Shown piece by piece: positions 41,605 to 50,065 of a stretch of DNA of 64,000 nt (positions are counted from its first letter, which is position 1; each line of letters opens with the position of its first letter). Made by a program: the position numbers and the translations under genes. The DNA lies in assembly GCF_016863515.1 (NCBI RefSeq), contig NZ_BOPA01000002.1, forward strand, positions 62,001 through 126,000, written 5' to 3'. This stretch comes from Micromonospora gifhornensis. GTDB taxonomy: Bacteria; Actinomycetota; Actinomycetes; Mycobacteriales; Micromonosporaceae. The notes under the pieces are model-generated. The model was not told the DNA's origin. It did not search any database and saw nothing but the letters and a program-made list of their open reading frames with translations.

Positions 41605-44373
41605 ATGCCGGATGACCGCAGCGAGGTCCGGGTTGCCGCACGGGCCCGTACGCCGGGCGGGTCAGCCGTGCTGGCGTCCCGCCTGTCGCCCGCCGTGCTG
41701 CCCGAGCCGGTGGTGCTGCGGCCACGGCTGGCCCGGTTGCTCGACGAGGCCGTGGCCCGGCCGGTCACCCTGCTGCGTGCCCCGGCGGGCTGGGGAAAGA
41801 CGACGCTGCTCGCCTCGTGGCGGCGCACGGCCACGCAGCGCGACTCGGGCACCCCGCCACCGGCCTGGGTCTCGGTCGAGGCCGGCGACGACGCCGAGCG
41901 GCTCTGGGCGTACCTCGCGGCGGCACTGCGCTCGATCGTCGACGTGGCGGCGACGCCGATCCCCGACCGGTTGCCGGGCCCGGACGACCTGGAGGTGCTC
42001 GCCGCCGCGCTGGCCGCCCGGGAGCAGCCTGCGGTGCTGATCCTGGACGACCTGCACCGGGTCACCGACCCGGCGGCGGTGGCCGGGCTGGAGTTCCTGC
42101 TGCGTCACACGGATCAGCGGTTACGTCTGGTGGTGACCGGGCGCTCCGGCCCACCGCTGGCCGTGCAGCGACTGCGGCTGGCCGGTGAGTTGACCGAGAT
42201 CGGACCGGACGAACTGGCCTTCACCGGCGACGAGATCGCCGACCTGTTGACCGCGCACGCGGTGGCGGTCCCGGTGGCCGCGGTGCGGCGACTGCGGCAA
42301 CGCACCGAGGGTTGGGCGGCGGCGCTGCGGATCGCCGCGCTGGCGCTGCGCCAGCAGCCGGACCCGGAACGCTGGATCGACCAGCTCGGTGCCGACCACC
42401 CGGAGATCGGCGGCTACCTGCGCGAGGAGGTGCTGGCCGGGCTGACGCCGCAGGACCGCGAGCTGCTGCGGCGGGCCGCGGTCGCGGACACCGTCTGCGC
42501 CGGTCTCGCCGGTGCGCTTACCGACGACCCGACGGTCGAAGGGCGGCTGAGTGGTCTCGCCGAGGACGCCGGGTTGCTGCACCACGACGGGGGCCGCCCG
42601 GCGTGGTACCGCAGTCACCCGCTCCTGGCGGACCTGCTGCACCGCGAGCTGGGTCGGTTGCCCGCCGACGAGCTGCGTGACCTGCACCTGCGCGCCGCCG
42701 GCTGGTTTGCCGGCAACGGCCGACCGGCCGAGGCGCTGCGGCACGCGCTGGCCGCCGAGGACTGGGTCGGCGCCGTCGACCTGTTCGTCACCCGGTGGCC
42801 GGAACTCGTCCCGAACGGCCCGGTCGACCGGGACGGCCCTGCCGCGGCACCCCCGCCGGAGGCGGTGGCGCGGGATCCGGAGCTGGCGCTGGCCTGTGCC
42901 GCCGACCGGGCCCTGCACGGCGACCGGGAGGCGGCCGAGGCGCAGCTGCGGCTGGCCGCCGAGCACGGCGGCGCGCTGCCCGAACCACGCCGGGGCCGGT
43001 TCAACCGGCTGGCCGCCGCCGTGACGCTCACCCTGGCCCGGTCGACCGGCGACCCCGAGACGGTACGCACCGCCGCCGCCCGGCTGCTCGCCACCGCGTC
43101 CGCAGCGGGTGCCGCCCCCGTGACCCTCGTGGAGGAACGAGCCGCCGGGCAGACGCCTCGCGGCGACGCGGGTGACGACGCCGACGTACGGGCGGTGGCC
43201 GGCACCGAGCTGGCCCGGTTGGCGCTCGACGCCGGGGAGTTGACCGAGGCGGCCGACGGGTTCGCCGCGTCGTTGACGGCCGCCCGGGTGACCGGCCGAC
43301 TCCGCCCCGAACTGGTCTGCGCCAGCCGCTGGGCGTTGCTGGCGGCGCTGCGTGGTCACCTGCGGACGGCCGAGGAGGCGGCCCGGGCCGCACTCGCGCT
43401 GCCGCCCTGCCAGGGCTGGTCGGCCCAGCTGGACTGCGGGTACGCGTACCTGGCGCTGGGGTTGGTGGCGCTGCACCGGGACCAGCCGGCGGAGGCCGCG
43501 GCGAACCTGACGCTGGCCGCGGCGGCGACCGGCGACGCACCTGCCGGTGCGGTGGCGGCCTGGTGCCACTCGATGCTGCGCCTCGACGAGGGGGACCTCG
43601 TCGAGGCGCACCGCCTGCTCGGGCAGGCTCGGGAGTGCTGGTCGCAGCGCTCCGGCCCGGTGGCGGCCTGGTTGCTCGCCGCCGACGTGGATCTGCACGC
43701 GGCCCGAGGTGACCTGTCGACCGCCCGCGAGCTGGCCGCCGCCGGGATGGCGCGGTTCACCTCACCGACGCAGGCCGGGCCGGCCTTCCCCGCAGCCGTG
43801 CTGTCGGTCGCGGCGGCCCGGGTGGAACTGCGCTCCGGCGACCCGCACGCCGCCGCGCGGCTGCTGCCGGACTGGGCCGCCGGGTCGGCAACCGACTGGC
43901 CCCTGCCGGTACGCCTCGACGCCGCGCTGCTCGACGCGGTGCTCGCCGGGCGCGGCGGCGACGAGCGCCGGGCCGGACGCACCCTGGAACAGGCGCTCGA
44001 CCTCGCCGCCCCCGACGGGTACCGCCGCCCGTTCACCCGCGCCGAGCCGGGCCTGCGTCACCTGCTCACCGCCCACCTCGACGCCGGTACGGCGCACTGG
44101 CCGATGGTCAGTGACCTCGTTCGGGCGGTGGACCCGCCGGCGGACCTCGCCGCGTCCGGTGCGTCGGTGGCACCGCTCGACGAGCCCCTGACCGAGCGGG
44201 AACTGACAATCCTGCGCTACCTGCAGAGCATCCTGTCCAACGTGGAGATCGCGGCCGAGCTGTCGGTGTCGGTGAACACGGTCAAGACGCACGTGCGCAA
44301 CATCTACCGCAAGCTCGACGCCACCCGACGCCGGGACGCCGTCCGCCGGGCCCGCGAACTCCACCTCATCTGA
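41605..44373 (+). CDS. LAL-type LuxR transcriptional regulator (MalT-like)
   Basis: This large ATP-binding LuxR regulator has 922 residues from ATG 41605 (GTG 41578 or 41590 possible). The N-terminal P-loop is RAPAGWGKTTLLASW and Walker B is AVLILDDLHRV. An NB-ARC/MalT-type winged region follows (TEGWAAALRIAALAL). A long Ala/Leu-rich TPR-like middle (about 400-800) is next, then a C-terminal LuxR HTH (LTERELTILRYLQSILSNVE then IAAELSVSVNTVKTHVRNIY). It senses an unknown ligand and activates transcription as an ATP-dependent oligomer (family knowledge). No obvious target gene adjoins. The 54-bp element copy B lies just past the stop. Confidence 0.9.
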   Translation: MPDDRSEVRVAARARTPGGSAVLASRLSPAVLPEPVVLRPRLARLLDEAVARPVTLLRAPAGWGKTTLLASWRRTATQRDSGTPPPAWVSVEAGDDAERLWAYLAAALRSIVDVAATPIPDRLPGPDDLEVLAAALAAREQPAVLILDDLHRVTDPAAVAGLEFLLRHTDQRLRLVVTGRSGPPLAVQRLRLAGELTEIGPDELAFTGDEIADLLTAHAVAVPVAAVRRLRQRTEGWAAALRIAALALRQQPDPERWIDQLGADHPEIGGYLREEVLAGLTPQDRELLRRAAVADTVCAGLAGALTDDPTVEGRLSGLAEDAGLLHHDGGRPAWYRSHPLLADLLHRELGRLPADELRDLHLRAAGWFAGNGRPAEALRHALAAEDWVGAVDLFVTRWPELVPNGPVDRDGPAAAPPPEAVARDPELALACAADRALHGDREAAEAQLRLAAEHGGALPEPRRGRFNRLAAAVTLTLARSTGDPETVRTAAARLLATASAAGAAPVTLVEERAAGQTPRGDAGDDADVRAVAGTELARLALDAGELTEAADGFAASLTAARVTGRLRPELVCASRWALLAALRGHLRTAEEAARAALALPPCQGWSAQLDCGYAYLALGLVALHRDQPAEAAANLTLAAAATGDAPAGAVAAWCHSMLRLDEGDLVEAHRLLGQARECWSQRSGPVAAWLLAADVDLHAARGDLSTARELAAAGMARFTSPTQAGPAFPAAVLSVAAARVELRSGDPHAAARLLPDWAAGSATDWPLPVRLDAALLDAVLAGRGGDERRAGRTLEQALDLAAPDGYRRPFTRAEPGLRHLLTAHLDAGTAHWPMVSDLVRAVDPPADLAASGASVAPLDEPLTERELTILRYLQSILSNVEIAAELSVSVNTVKTHVRNIYRKLDATRRRDAVRRARELHLI

Positions 44374-44426
44374 ATGGGCAGTGCCGGCGGGTCGTGGGCG
44401 AGCGGCGTCCCGTCACCAGATGACCT

Positions 44427-44480
44427 GCAAGGAGGGGCCCCTTGTTAACGCCTGCGGTAGAGGAGGGGCCCCTTGTTAAC
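44427..44480 (+). repeat. 54-bp dispersed element, copy B
   Basis: Two halves, each with the palindrome AGGGGCCCCT followed by TGTTAAC, are joined by GCCTGCGGTAGAG. It lies between the convergent LuxR and DsbA-like genes (54 bp after one stop, 36 bp before the other) and probably serves as a bidirectional terminator. Confidence 0.9.
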
Positions 44481-44515
44481 GGATCCGTCGGTGCCCGGAT
44501 CAGGTGATGGCCGGA

Positions 44516-45073
44516 TCAGGTGGTGGCGGCGTCGACGGTGGCCAGCAGGGTGGCCAGGTCGAAGTCGCCGTCGTGGCGGGTGTCGTTGACGAACAGGGTC
44601 GGGCTGGCGTCCACGCCGCTGCGGATGCCGCTGACGAAGTCGTGTCGGATCCGGTCACCACCGGCGTGTCGACCGATCTCCGCGTCCACCTCGTTCACGG
44701 GCAGCCCGAGCTGCTCGACGCCGAGCATCAGGTGCACCCGATCCAGCTGCTCCTGGTGCTCGTAGAGCCAGTCGTGCATCTCCCAGAACCGTCCCCGCCG
44801 TCCGGCGGCCTCGGCCGCCTCGGCGGCCATCTCGGCGTACGGGTGCAGGTTCGCGATGGGGAAGTGCCGGTAGACCAGGCGGACCGTGTCGGCCCGCTCT
44901 CGGAGCACCTCCTGCAGGCTGGCGTGCGCCTGGCCGCAGAAGGGGCACTGGTAGTCGCCGTACTCGACGATTGTCACCGGCGCGTCCGTCGGACCTCGGA
45001 CGTGGTCGTGTTCCGTGACGGGTGTGCGGAGCCGCGCAGTGACCTGCAGTGGTGTGGTCAGCTGATCGGTCAT
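44516..45073 (-). CDS. DsbA-family protein, cytoplasmic
   Basis: The 185-residue thioredoxin-fold protein has the active site DYQCPFCGQAH (CPFC, around residue 43) and the cis-Pro loop DASPTLFVND. The helical insertion of DsbA is present (FWEMHDWLYEHQEQL). There is no signal peptide or membrane segment, so it is probably cytosolic, similar to FrnE-like or stress-related DsbA proteins that reduce or isomerise disulfides. It lies 70 bp downstream of the BON gene start-to-stop junction only by strand order; a terminator at 45093-45119 does not separate it from its own promoter. Confidence 0.88.
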   Translation of the reverse strand: MTDQLTTPLQVTARLRTPVTEHDHVRGPTDAPVTIVEYGDYQCPFCGQAHASLQEVLRERADTVRLVYRHFPIANLHPYAEMAAEAAEAAGRRGRFWEMHDWLYEHQEQLDRVHLMLGVEQLGLPVNEVDAEIGRHAGGDRIRHDFVSGIRSGVDASPTLFVNDTRHDGDFDLATLLATVDAATT

Positions 45074-45092
45074 GAGTGCCAGACTGCTGCCC

Positions 45093-45119
45093 GGCCGGGT
45101 GAGGGTGGCTCACCCGGCC
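45093..45119 (-). terminator. Terminator hairpin after the BON-domain gene
   Basis: Perfect 11-bp arms GGCCGGGTGAG / CTCACCCGGCC around a 5-base loop, 24 bp past the stop of the minus-strand BON gene. There is no T-tract, as is usual in this group. Confidence 0.7.
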
Positions 45120-45143
45120 CGGGTGGTTGGGGCGTACGCCGCT

Positions 45144-45833
45144 TCAGCGCAGCACCGGTGCCACGGCGATGTGGTTCTGCACCTCCCGAATGCCCGGCGC
45201 GGACCAGACGACCCGCTCCACCTCGGCGCGTTCGGGCATCGAGTGCACCAGACCGCCCAGCAGCACGGTGTCGCCGTGCACCCGCACCGTCACCTGCTCG
45301 GCGTCGGTCGCCCGGTTACGGGCCAGCGCGTCGACGATCCGGTCGGCCAGTCTGCTGCCGTCGGGACGGACCGTCGGCCGTACGGTGATCCCGTTGCTGA
45401 TGCCGCGTACGCCGTTGAGCTGGTTTACCGATTCCTCCGCGGCGCGGCGTTGGTACTCCCATTCGACCTGGCCGTGCAGGGTGACCCAGCCCTCCGCGAC
45501 AGTCACGTCGAGCTGCTCCACCGGTACGAAGGCACGCCACTGCAGGGCGTGTTCCACCGCGGCGGCGATCTCCGGATCGGTGCGCTCCGCGCCGGTGATC
45601 AGCCGTACGGCGATGTCGTTGGCGACCACCCGGACCTGGGCGACCCGGTGTGCCGCGCGTTCCGCCGCCCACTTCTTGGCGTAGCTGTCCACCCGGCCGG
45701 TCAGCGTCACCACGCCCTCGGCCACGGCCACCCCGATCTCGTGCGGCTGCACGCGGGGCTCCCAGTCCAGTTCGTCGAGTACCGCCGAGCGGATGTCCTG
45801 ATCGATGCGGTTGATCGTCGAGATGCTGGCCAT
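45144..45833 (-). CDS. Protein with three BON domains
   Basis: The 229-residue protein consists of three BON domains at about 13-78, 86-150 and 158-222. Each has a helix followed by VTL-G-V strands (GVVTLTGRVDSYAKKWAAER, GWVTLHGQVEWEYQRRAAEE, DTVLLGGLVHSMPERAEVER). BON domains bind membranes or periplasmic partners in other proteins. Here there is no signal peptide, so a cytoplasmic stress-related role is likely, as for similar actinobacterial proteins. A strong GGAGGAG site precedes the ATG. Confidence 0.88.
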   Translation of the reverse strand: MASISTINRIDQDIRSAVLDELDWEPRVQPHEIGVAVAEGVVTLTGRVDSYAKKWAAERAAHRVAQVRVVANDIAVRLITGAERTDPEIAAAVEHALQWRAFVPVEQLDVTVAEGWVTLHGQVEWEYQRRAAEESVNQLNGVRGISNGITVRPTVRPDGSRLADRIVDALARNRATDAEQVTVRVHGDTVLLGGLVHSMPERAEVERVVWSAPGIREVQNHIAVAPVLR

Positions 45834-45943
45834 CGCCTTGCTCCTCCCTTGCCGGCGTGGCGCGGCCCGTTCTGCCGGGTCCGCGGGACTCAGCCTGGTG
45901 GCGGTACGGGTGATCCGGCCTCACCCGGGTCGAAGGAGGCCCG

Positions 45944-45957
45944 TGGGAGCGCTTCCA
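45944..45957 (+). promoter_or_regulatory. CebR-like operator box
   Basis: TGGGAGCGCTTCCA differs by one base from the actinomycete CebR consensus TGGGAGCGCTCCCA, which controls cellulose and cello-oligosaccharide genes. It lies 156 bp before the ATG at 46113. Confidence 0.6.
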
Positions 45958-46561
45958 TTTGCTCGTCCAAACGGTTAGTGTGAGTTCATTCCTCGGGTGC
46001 GGGAGCCAATCGCGCCGGTGCCGGAGCCAGGGCAGCTCCGATGGGTGTCTGTTGTGCGTCCACCCCACCCCGGTCACGGGGTGTGGGGCGTCTCCCCCCG
46101 AGAGGAACTCAGATGCGGAAAGGTCTCGTCGTTGCGGCGGAGTCCGCGCCCGGCTGTGCCGGCGCCGGACCCGTCCTGCGAGCCCGACCGGGGGTACCAT
46201 CCGCCGCGACCACGCCACCCACCACCGGCACCGTACGGTCCATGGCCCGGCCCGCTAAGGAGGGCGAACTGTGGCTGGGTGGGCAGGGTGGGCCGGGGCG
46301 TCGCACCGGAGCCACCGGCATCACGTCGACGAACGTCAGCAGTACGGGCTTCTTCTTCCCCGAGCCCGACCGGCCAGACGGCGTCGCCCCAGGGTCCGTC
46401 CGCGTCCACCCCGGCCACCGGCCCGTCCGCGTTCCCGACCCGCCCGCCGCCGTCGGGCGGCGCTCCGGCCGCCTGCCTCGGCGCCGACGCGTGACGCGAG
46501 TGCGCTTCCGACGACCACCACCCGCACCACTCGCTGGCCGTCCACACCCGGTCAGCGCAGC

Positions 46562-46596
46562 GGACCCCGTCCGACCGGATCGGTCGGACGGGGTCC
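46562..46596 (+). terminator. Strong terminator hairpin
   Basis: Perfect 15-bp arms (46562-46576 and 46582-46596, GGACCCCGTCCGACC and its complement) with loop GGATC. It sits between the decayed interval and the convergent gene ending at 46644 and can serve both strands. Confidence 0.85.
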
Positions 46597-46643
46597 CGTC
46601 CCGAGCTGAGCCCGTTCGACGCCAGCAGGGAGAAGGCCGCCGC

Positions 46644-47048
46644 TCAGCGGTCGGTCTCGGCGGGGGAGTCGGGCCGCTCGACGTCCACGAACTCGATGTC
46701 GTCGACGGACCGGTCACGACTGCCGGCGGCGCGGGCGGCGGTGCCGGCAGCCCAGCCGATAGCGGCACCGGCCAGCGCCGCGCCGATCAGCAGGGTCCAC
46801 GGCAGTGCGGGACGGCGACCGGCGAGGGCGTCGAAGGCCCGGGTGGCCCGGCGGCGGGCCTCCTCGGCGGCCGACCCCACCAGTTCCCCGGCGTCGTCGG
46901 CCAGCCCCGCAGAGGTGTGCCGGGCGGAGCGTGCGGTGCCCCGGAGGTTGTCGCCCGCGGTGCTCACCGCCGACACGAGGTGGTGCCAGGCGTCGTCCGC
47001 GATCCGCTCCGGCTTGCTGCGGCGTTCCAGCAGGTTGGTTCCGAACAT
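46644..47048 (-). CDS. Hypothetical protein with one C-terminal membrane segment
   Basis: The 134-residue product begins MFGTNLLERRSKPERIADDAW at ATG 47048 with GGAGGG upstream. A helical, Ala-rich region with DNLRGTARSARHTSAGLADDAG resembles stress-associated apolipoprotein-like proteins. One transmembrane helix follows (LPWTLLIGAALAGAAIGWAAG, ~85-105), then an acidic tail (DDIEFVDVERPDSPAETD). I recognise the type from Micromonospora genomes as a small membrane protein of unknown function. Confidence 0.75.
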   Translation of the reverse strand: MFGTNLLERRSKPERIADDAWHHLVSAVSTAGDNLRGTARSARHTSAGLADDAGELVGSAAEEARRRATRAFDALAGRRPALPWTLLIGAALAGAAIGWAAGTAARAAGSRDRSVDDIEFVDVERPDSPAETDR

Positions 47049-47171
47049 GGTTCCCTCCTCGACAGGACCGAGGCCGGTGCCCGCATGAGACCTCCTCGGC
47101 GACTTGCCCGGCGTGCGGCGGGGGGTACGCCATCGGAGGCTGTGCCCCGCCCGATGCCCTCGCAAACCGGA

Positions 47172-47318
47172 TCAGCGGGACGACACCACCGCGACGGCGG
47201 CGCGGGCGAAGTCGTCGTCGTCATCGTCGTCGTCATCGCCCGCGCCGCCGAAACCGCAGGCCAGGACGAGGGTGAGCAGGGCACTGACGCCGGCCAGGGT
47301 GGCGAGCCTGCGAAGCAT
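47172..47318 (-). CDS. 48-aa putative lipopeptide with nine consecutive Asp
   Basis: A short gene with AGAGGA 9 bp upstream of ATG 47318. The product starts MLRRLATLAGVSALLTLVLA followed by C21, a lipoprotein signal with a lipobox-like LVLAC. Then come GFGGAG, nine Asp in a row and a short tail ending VVSSR. If lipidated, the mature peptide would be only 28 residues with a strongly acidic tract on the outer face. An alternative is a single-helix membrane peptide. The acidic run could bind metal ions. Support is the ribosome site, the coherent signal and the lack of any competing gene on either strand. Confidence 0.55.
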   Translation of the reverse strand: MLRRLATLAGVSALLTLVLACGFGGAGDDDDDDDDDFARAAVAVVSSR

Positions 47319-47676
47319 GTCGTCGTCCTCTCATCGATTCGGTAAGTGGTGATGCTAGGCACATTCCGGCACTGACCGCAGCCCGGCTACCAGCGGAGCC
47401 GGCCTCGGGGCGGACGCCTCGCCGCGCTGGATATCGAAACCGCTGGCATCGGCCCGCTACCCTGGTTCGGCGGCGTGGGCTGGCTCGCGGTGTGGAATTG
47501 CGGCCAGCGCGTCGAGTGATAGGACATGAAAAGTCCGGACAAGGGCGACTTGGCACGCCCCTGTCCGCGAATTGCTCATCCCGAGGGGTGGCGACCGAGG
47601 CCGTTGGAGGAATACTCTCGGTCGCGGCCCGCGTACTGATGAGGCGCCCGTCGTACGGGCGAGTGGAGGTGCTCGC
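47319..47676. promoter_or_regulatory. Intergenic region upstream of STAS gene
   Basis: 358 bp between divergent small genes. An inverted repeat GCGACCGAG / CTCGGTCGC (47591-47599, 47617-47625; 17-base loop) precedes the STAS gene by about 50 bp and could be an operator or attenuator. I see no convincing coding region; a short plus-strand frame at 47492-47680 lacks a ribosome site. Confidence 0.4.
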
Positions 47677-48039
47677 GTGAGCCTGTCGATCCTGCAGACG
47701 GTTCGGCCTGGTGGTGTCATCGAGATCGCCCCGCGAGGGGAGATCGACGTCGACACCGCGTACGAAGTGAAAGAGGCCATCGCCGAGGTGCTGGCCAAGG
47801 GCCGGCCGGCCCGGATCGAGCTCAACATGCGGCTGGTCACCTTCATCGACTCGGTTGGCATCAGCGCGATGGTCGCCGGATTCCAGACTGCCGAGGTCAG
47901 TGGCGTGAAACTGGTCGTGACCGAGCCGAGCCGGTTCGTGCACCGGCAACTCTGGGTGACCGGCCTGCTCGGCCTGTTCGGCGCCCCCGAGCCGTACTAC
48001 GCGGGGGCTGCCACACCCGAGGTCCTTCCGGGGGCCTGA
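47677..48039 (+). CDS. STAS-domain anti-sigma factor antagonist
   Basis: The 120-residue SpoIIAA/RsbV-like protein has the strands VIEIAPRGEIDVDTAYEVKE and the phosphorylation loop FIDSVGISAM; the Ser would be phosphorylated by an anti-sigma kinase. When unphosphorylated it binds the anti-sigma factor and frees a stress sigma factor. No kinase or sigma gene adjoins, so the partner is encoded elsewhere. GTG start with GGAGGTG. The stop is 4 bp from the convergent surE stop. Confidence 0.93.
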   Translation: MSLSILQTVRPGGVIEIAPRGEIDVDTAYEVKEAIAEVLAKGRPARIELNMRLVTFIDSVGISAMVAGFQTAEVSGVKLVVTEPSRFVHRQLWVTGLLGLFGAPEPYYAGAATPEVLPGA

Positions 48040-48043
48040 CTCC

Positions 48044-48868
48044 TCATCCGGCGTCGAGGCCGGACAGATCAATATCGGTCGCCTCGGTGACGGCCCGAAT
48101 CGCCGTCACCGAGGCGTAACCCTCGGCGAGCAGGGCCAGGTCGGTACCGGGCTGCACCGCCTGACCGGGCTCCTCCAGCGACGTGCGGACGAAACCGTGA
48201 CCGGATTCGGCGACCGTCATCTGCACCTGGCCGAAGGTGGCCAGCGCGCCTCGGCGTACCCCGCGAAGCCGCTCGTACGGCAGATCCGGCGCGTTGACGT
48301 TGAGCACGCTCGCCACCGGCCCGGTGGGTAGCCTGGGCAGCAGGTCCAGCGCGACCCGGGCAGCGGTCGACCAGTGCCGGTCGGCGTCGCGTACCCGGGC
48401 GGCGGCGGCCACCGCCGCACCGCCGCTGGCCGCGGTGGCCTCACCGGCCGACAGGACGTCCAGGGACACCGCCATCGCCGGACAGCCGTTCGCGGCGGCG
48501 GTGAACGCGGCACCCACGGTGCCGGAGTGCAGCACCGCGCGACCGGCGTTGGCGCCACGATTGATTCCGGACAGCAGCACCTGCGGCGGTGGCCCGAAAG
48601 CGCCGTGCACGGCGATGAGCGCGATGAAGCCGGGAGACCCGCCGACCGCGAAGGCGGGCGTACCGTCCAGGTCCGGCAGCGGGTGCTCGTGGACCACCAC
48701 CCGGCCGTCCTGCTCGATCGCGCTCATCGCGGCGCTGGTGCCGCTGGCCTCCTCCAGCGGGGCGGCCACCACCACGTCCAGGCCCCGGTCGACGGCGGCC
48801 CGGGCCAGCGCGTGGATGCCGGGGGCGGCGATCCCGTCGTCGTTGGTGATCAGTACCCGCAGCGTCAT
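48044..48868 (-). CDS. surE: SurE, 5'/3'-nucleotidase
   Basis: The 274-residue metal-dependent phosphatase has the N-terminal motif LITNDDGIAAPGI (metal-binding Asp pair) and SGINRGANAG (metal-binding Asn). SurE dephosphorylates nucleoside monophosphates, classically under stress. Its ATG overlaps the stop of the upstream PfkB kinase by 4 bp, so a nucleotidase and a sugar/nucleoside kinase are co-translated. Confidence 0.95.
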   Translation of the reverse strand: MTLRVLITNDDGIAAPGIHALARAAVDRGLDVVVAAPLEEASGTSAAMSAIEQDGRVVVHEHPLPDLDGTPAFAVGGSPGFIALIAVHGAFGPPPQVLLSGINRGANAGRAVLHSGTVGAAFTAAANGCPAMAVSLDVLSAGEATAASGGAAVAAAARVRDADRHWSTAARVALDLLPRLPTGPVASVLNVNAPDLPYERLRGVRRGALATFGQVQMTVAESGHGFVRTSLEEPGQAVQPGTDLALLAEGYASVTAIRAVTEATDIDLSGLDAG

Positions 48869-49854
48869 CGCCCGCCCGCCCGGTGGGCCAACTCGTCGGG
48901 GGTCGTGCGGTGCTGCGGGCGGATGCTCGCCGGCTCCAGCTGCACCCGCTCCACCAGGCCGGTGATCGAGTCGACCCGGCCGGTGCCCAGCCCGTGGCGC
49001 GTGACGTTCAGCGCGCCGGCCGCCGCGCCGGTACGGATGGCGGTGCGGACGTCGCCGCCCTGGGCGACCACGGCGGCCACCCCGGCGGTCATCGAGTCGC
49101 CCGCGCCACGCGGGTCGGCCGCTTCCAACTGGGGCATCTGGACCTCGAACACCTCGCCGTCGACCAGGGCCAGCGCCGGCTTCTCGGCCCGACTGACCAC
49201 CACGTTCTCCGCACCGGCGGTATGCAGGTCGTACATGGCGCGGGTGAGCTGTTCCTCGTCGTCGTCGGCGGCTCGGCCGTCCGCGATCAGCTCCTCGTGG
49301 CTGACCTTGAGGAAGAACACGCCGCTCTCCACGACCGCCGTCAGGTGCTCGCCACTGAGGTCCACCACCACCCGGCTGCCGTTGGCGCCGAGGTCGGCGG
49401 CGAAGCGCCGGTACAGGTCGGCGGGCACCAGTGACGGGTCGTTCGGGCCGCTGAGCACGCACACCTCCGCGCGCAGCCCTTCGCTGAGGGCGAGGTTGTA
49501 CAACTCGTCCAGTTCGTGTCGGCTCAACGGCTGGCCGGGCACGTCGACGATCTCCCGCCGGGTGCCCCCGCGACGGTCGTGCACGTACCCGCCGCTGCCG
49601 CCGGAGTCGCGGTTCACCACCTTGAGGTCCACTCCCTCGCCGACCAGCAGCGGCGCCAGGACCTCCCCGATCTCGCCGCCGAGCGCCGTGCAGAGCACCA
49701 CGTCGACACCGAGCGACAGCACCATCCGGGCCTGCCAGACGCCCTGTCCGCCGGGGTGCAGGTGCAGCTCCGGTACGTCACTGGGCTGGTCGACGGTGAC
49801 GGTCAGCAGCGGTGTGGGCGCGAAGACCATGACGTGCCCGGTCACCGGTCCCAC
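48865..49854 (-). CDS. PfkB-family carbohydrate kinase (1-phosphofructokinase-like)
   Basis: The 329-residue ribokinase-fold kinase has the N-terminal substrate loop LHLHPGGQGVWQARMVLSLG (GGxG) and the C-terminal PfkB signature DPRGAGDSMTAGVA, with catalytic Asp in GAGDS. It resembles the FruK/tagatose-6-phosphate kinase branch (PGGQG, DLSGEHLTAVVESG). Substrate not assignable. GTG 49854 or ATG 49830 may be the start; neither has a strong ribosome site. It is translationally coupled to surE. Confidence 0.88.
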   Translation of the reverse strand: MGPVTGHVMVFAPTPLLTVTVDQPSDVPELHLHPGGQGVWQARMVLSLGVDVVLCTALGGEIGEVLAPLLVGEGVDLKVVNRDSGGSGGYVHDRRGGTRREIVDVPGQPLSRHELDELYNLALSEGLRAEVCVLSGPNDPSLVPADLYRRFAADLGANGSRVVVDLSGEHLTAVVESGVFFLKVSHEELIADGRAADDDEEQLTRAMYDLHTAGAENVVVSRAEKPALALVDGEVFEVQMPQLEAADPRGAGDSMTAGVAAVVAQGGDVRTAIRTGAAAGALNVTRHGLGTGRVDSITGLVERVQLEPASIRPQHRTTPDELAHRAGGR

Positions 49855-50020
49855 CCGCAGGCGCCGGACCGGGTGAACCGCGTGGTGGGTTGTCTCATGC
49901 GCGTTGCGCCCCCTCGTGGCGAAATGTCCACTTCCGTCTTAGACGGTAACCAAGGTGGCGGATCCGCGCGCGTCGACCGGCGGGCGAGGGTGGCCGTTTC
50001 GCGGGTGCGGGCACGATGCG

Positions 50021-50053
50021 ACGACGCCGGGTGGAAGTCCCACCCGGCGTCGT
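50021..50053 (-). terminator. Terminator hairpin after M15-type peptidase gene
   Basis: Perfect 14-bp arms ACGACGCCGGGTGG / CCACCCGGCGTCGT with a 5-base loop, 12 bp past the stop of the minus-strand gene. Confidence 0.85.
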
Positions 50054-50065
50054 CGTGTGAACGGG

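Larger units (their letters stand above)
45834..46643 (+). other. 810-bp gene-shaped interval without a convincing intact gene
   Basis: The interval holds a CebR-like box (45944-45957), then GAGAGGAACTCAG and an ATG at 46113 whose first codons read MRKGLVVAA. A Pro/Ser/Thr-rich linker-like stretch follows in another frame (SPSPTGQTASPQGP, about 46360-46490), and a strong terminator lies at 46562-46596. The frame from 46113 runs on through the terminator into the opposite-strand gene and has poor protein character. The parts look like the remains of a secreted glycan-binding or cellulase-type gene that has lost its core and frame. Confidence 0.4.

Noticed and set aside
46041..47345. 434-residue plus-strand frame
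   Set aside because: It runs through a strong terminator and across two supported minus-strand genes; the protein is low complexity.
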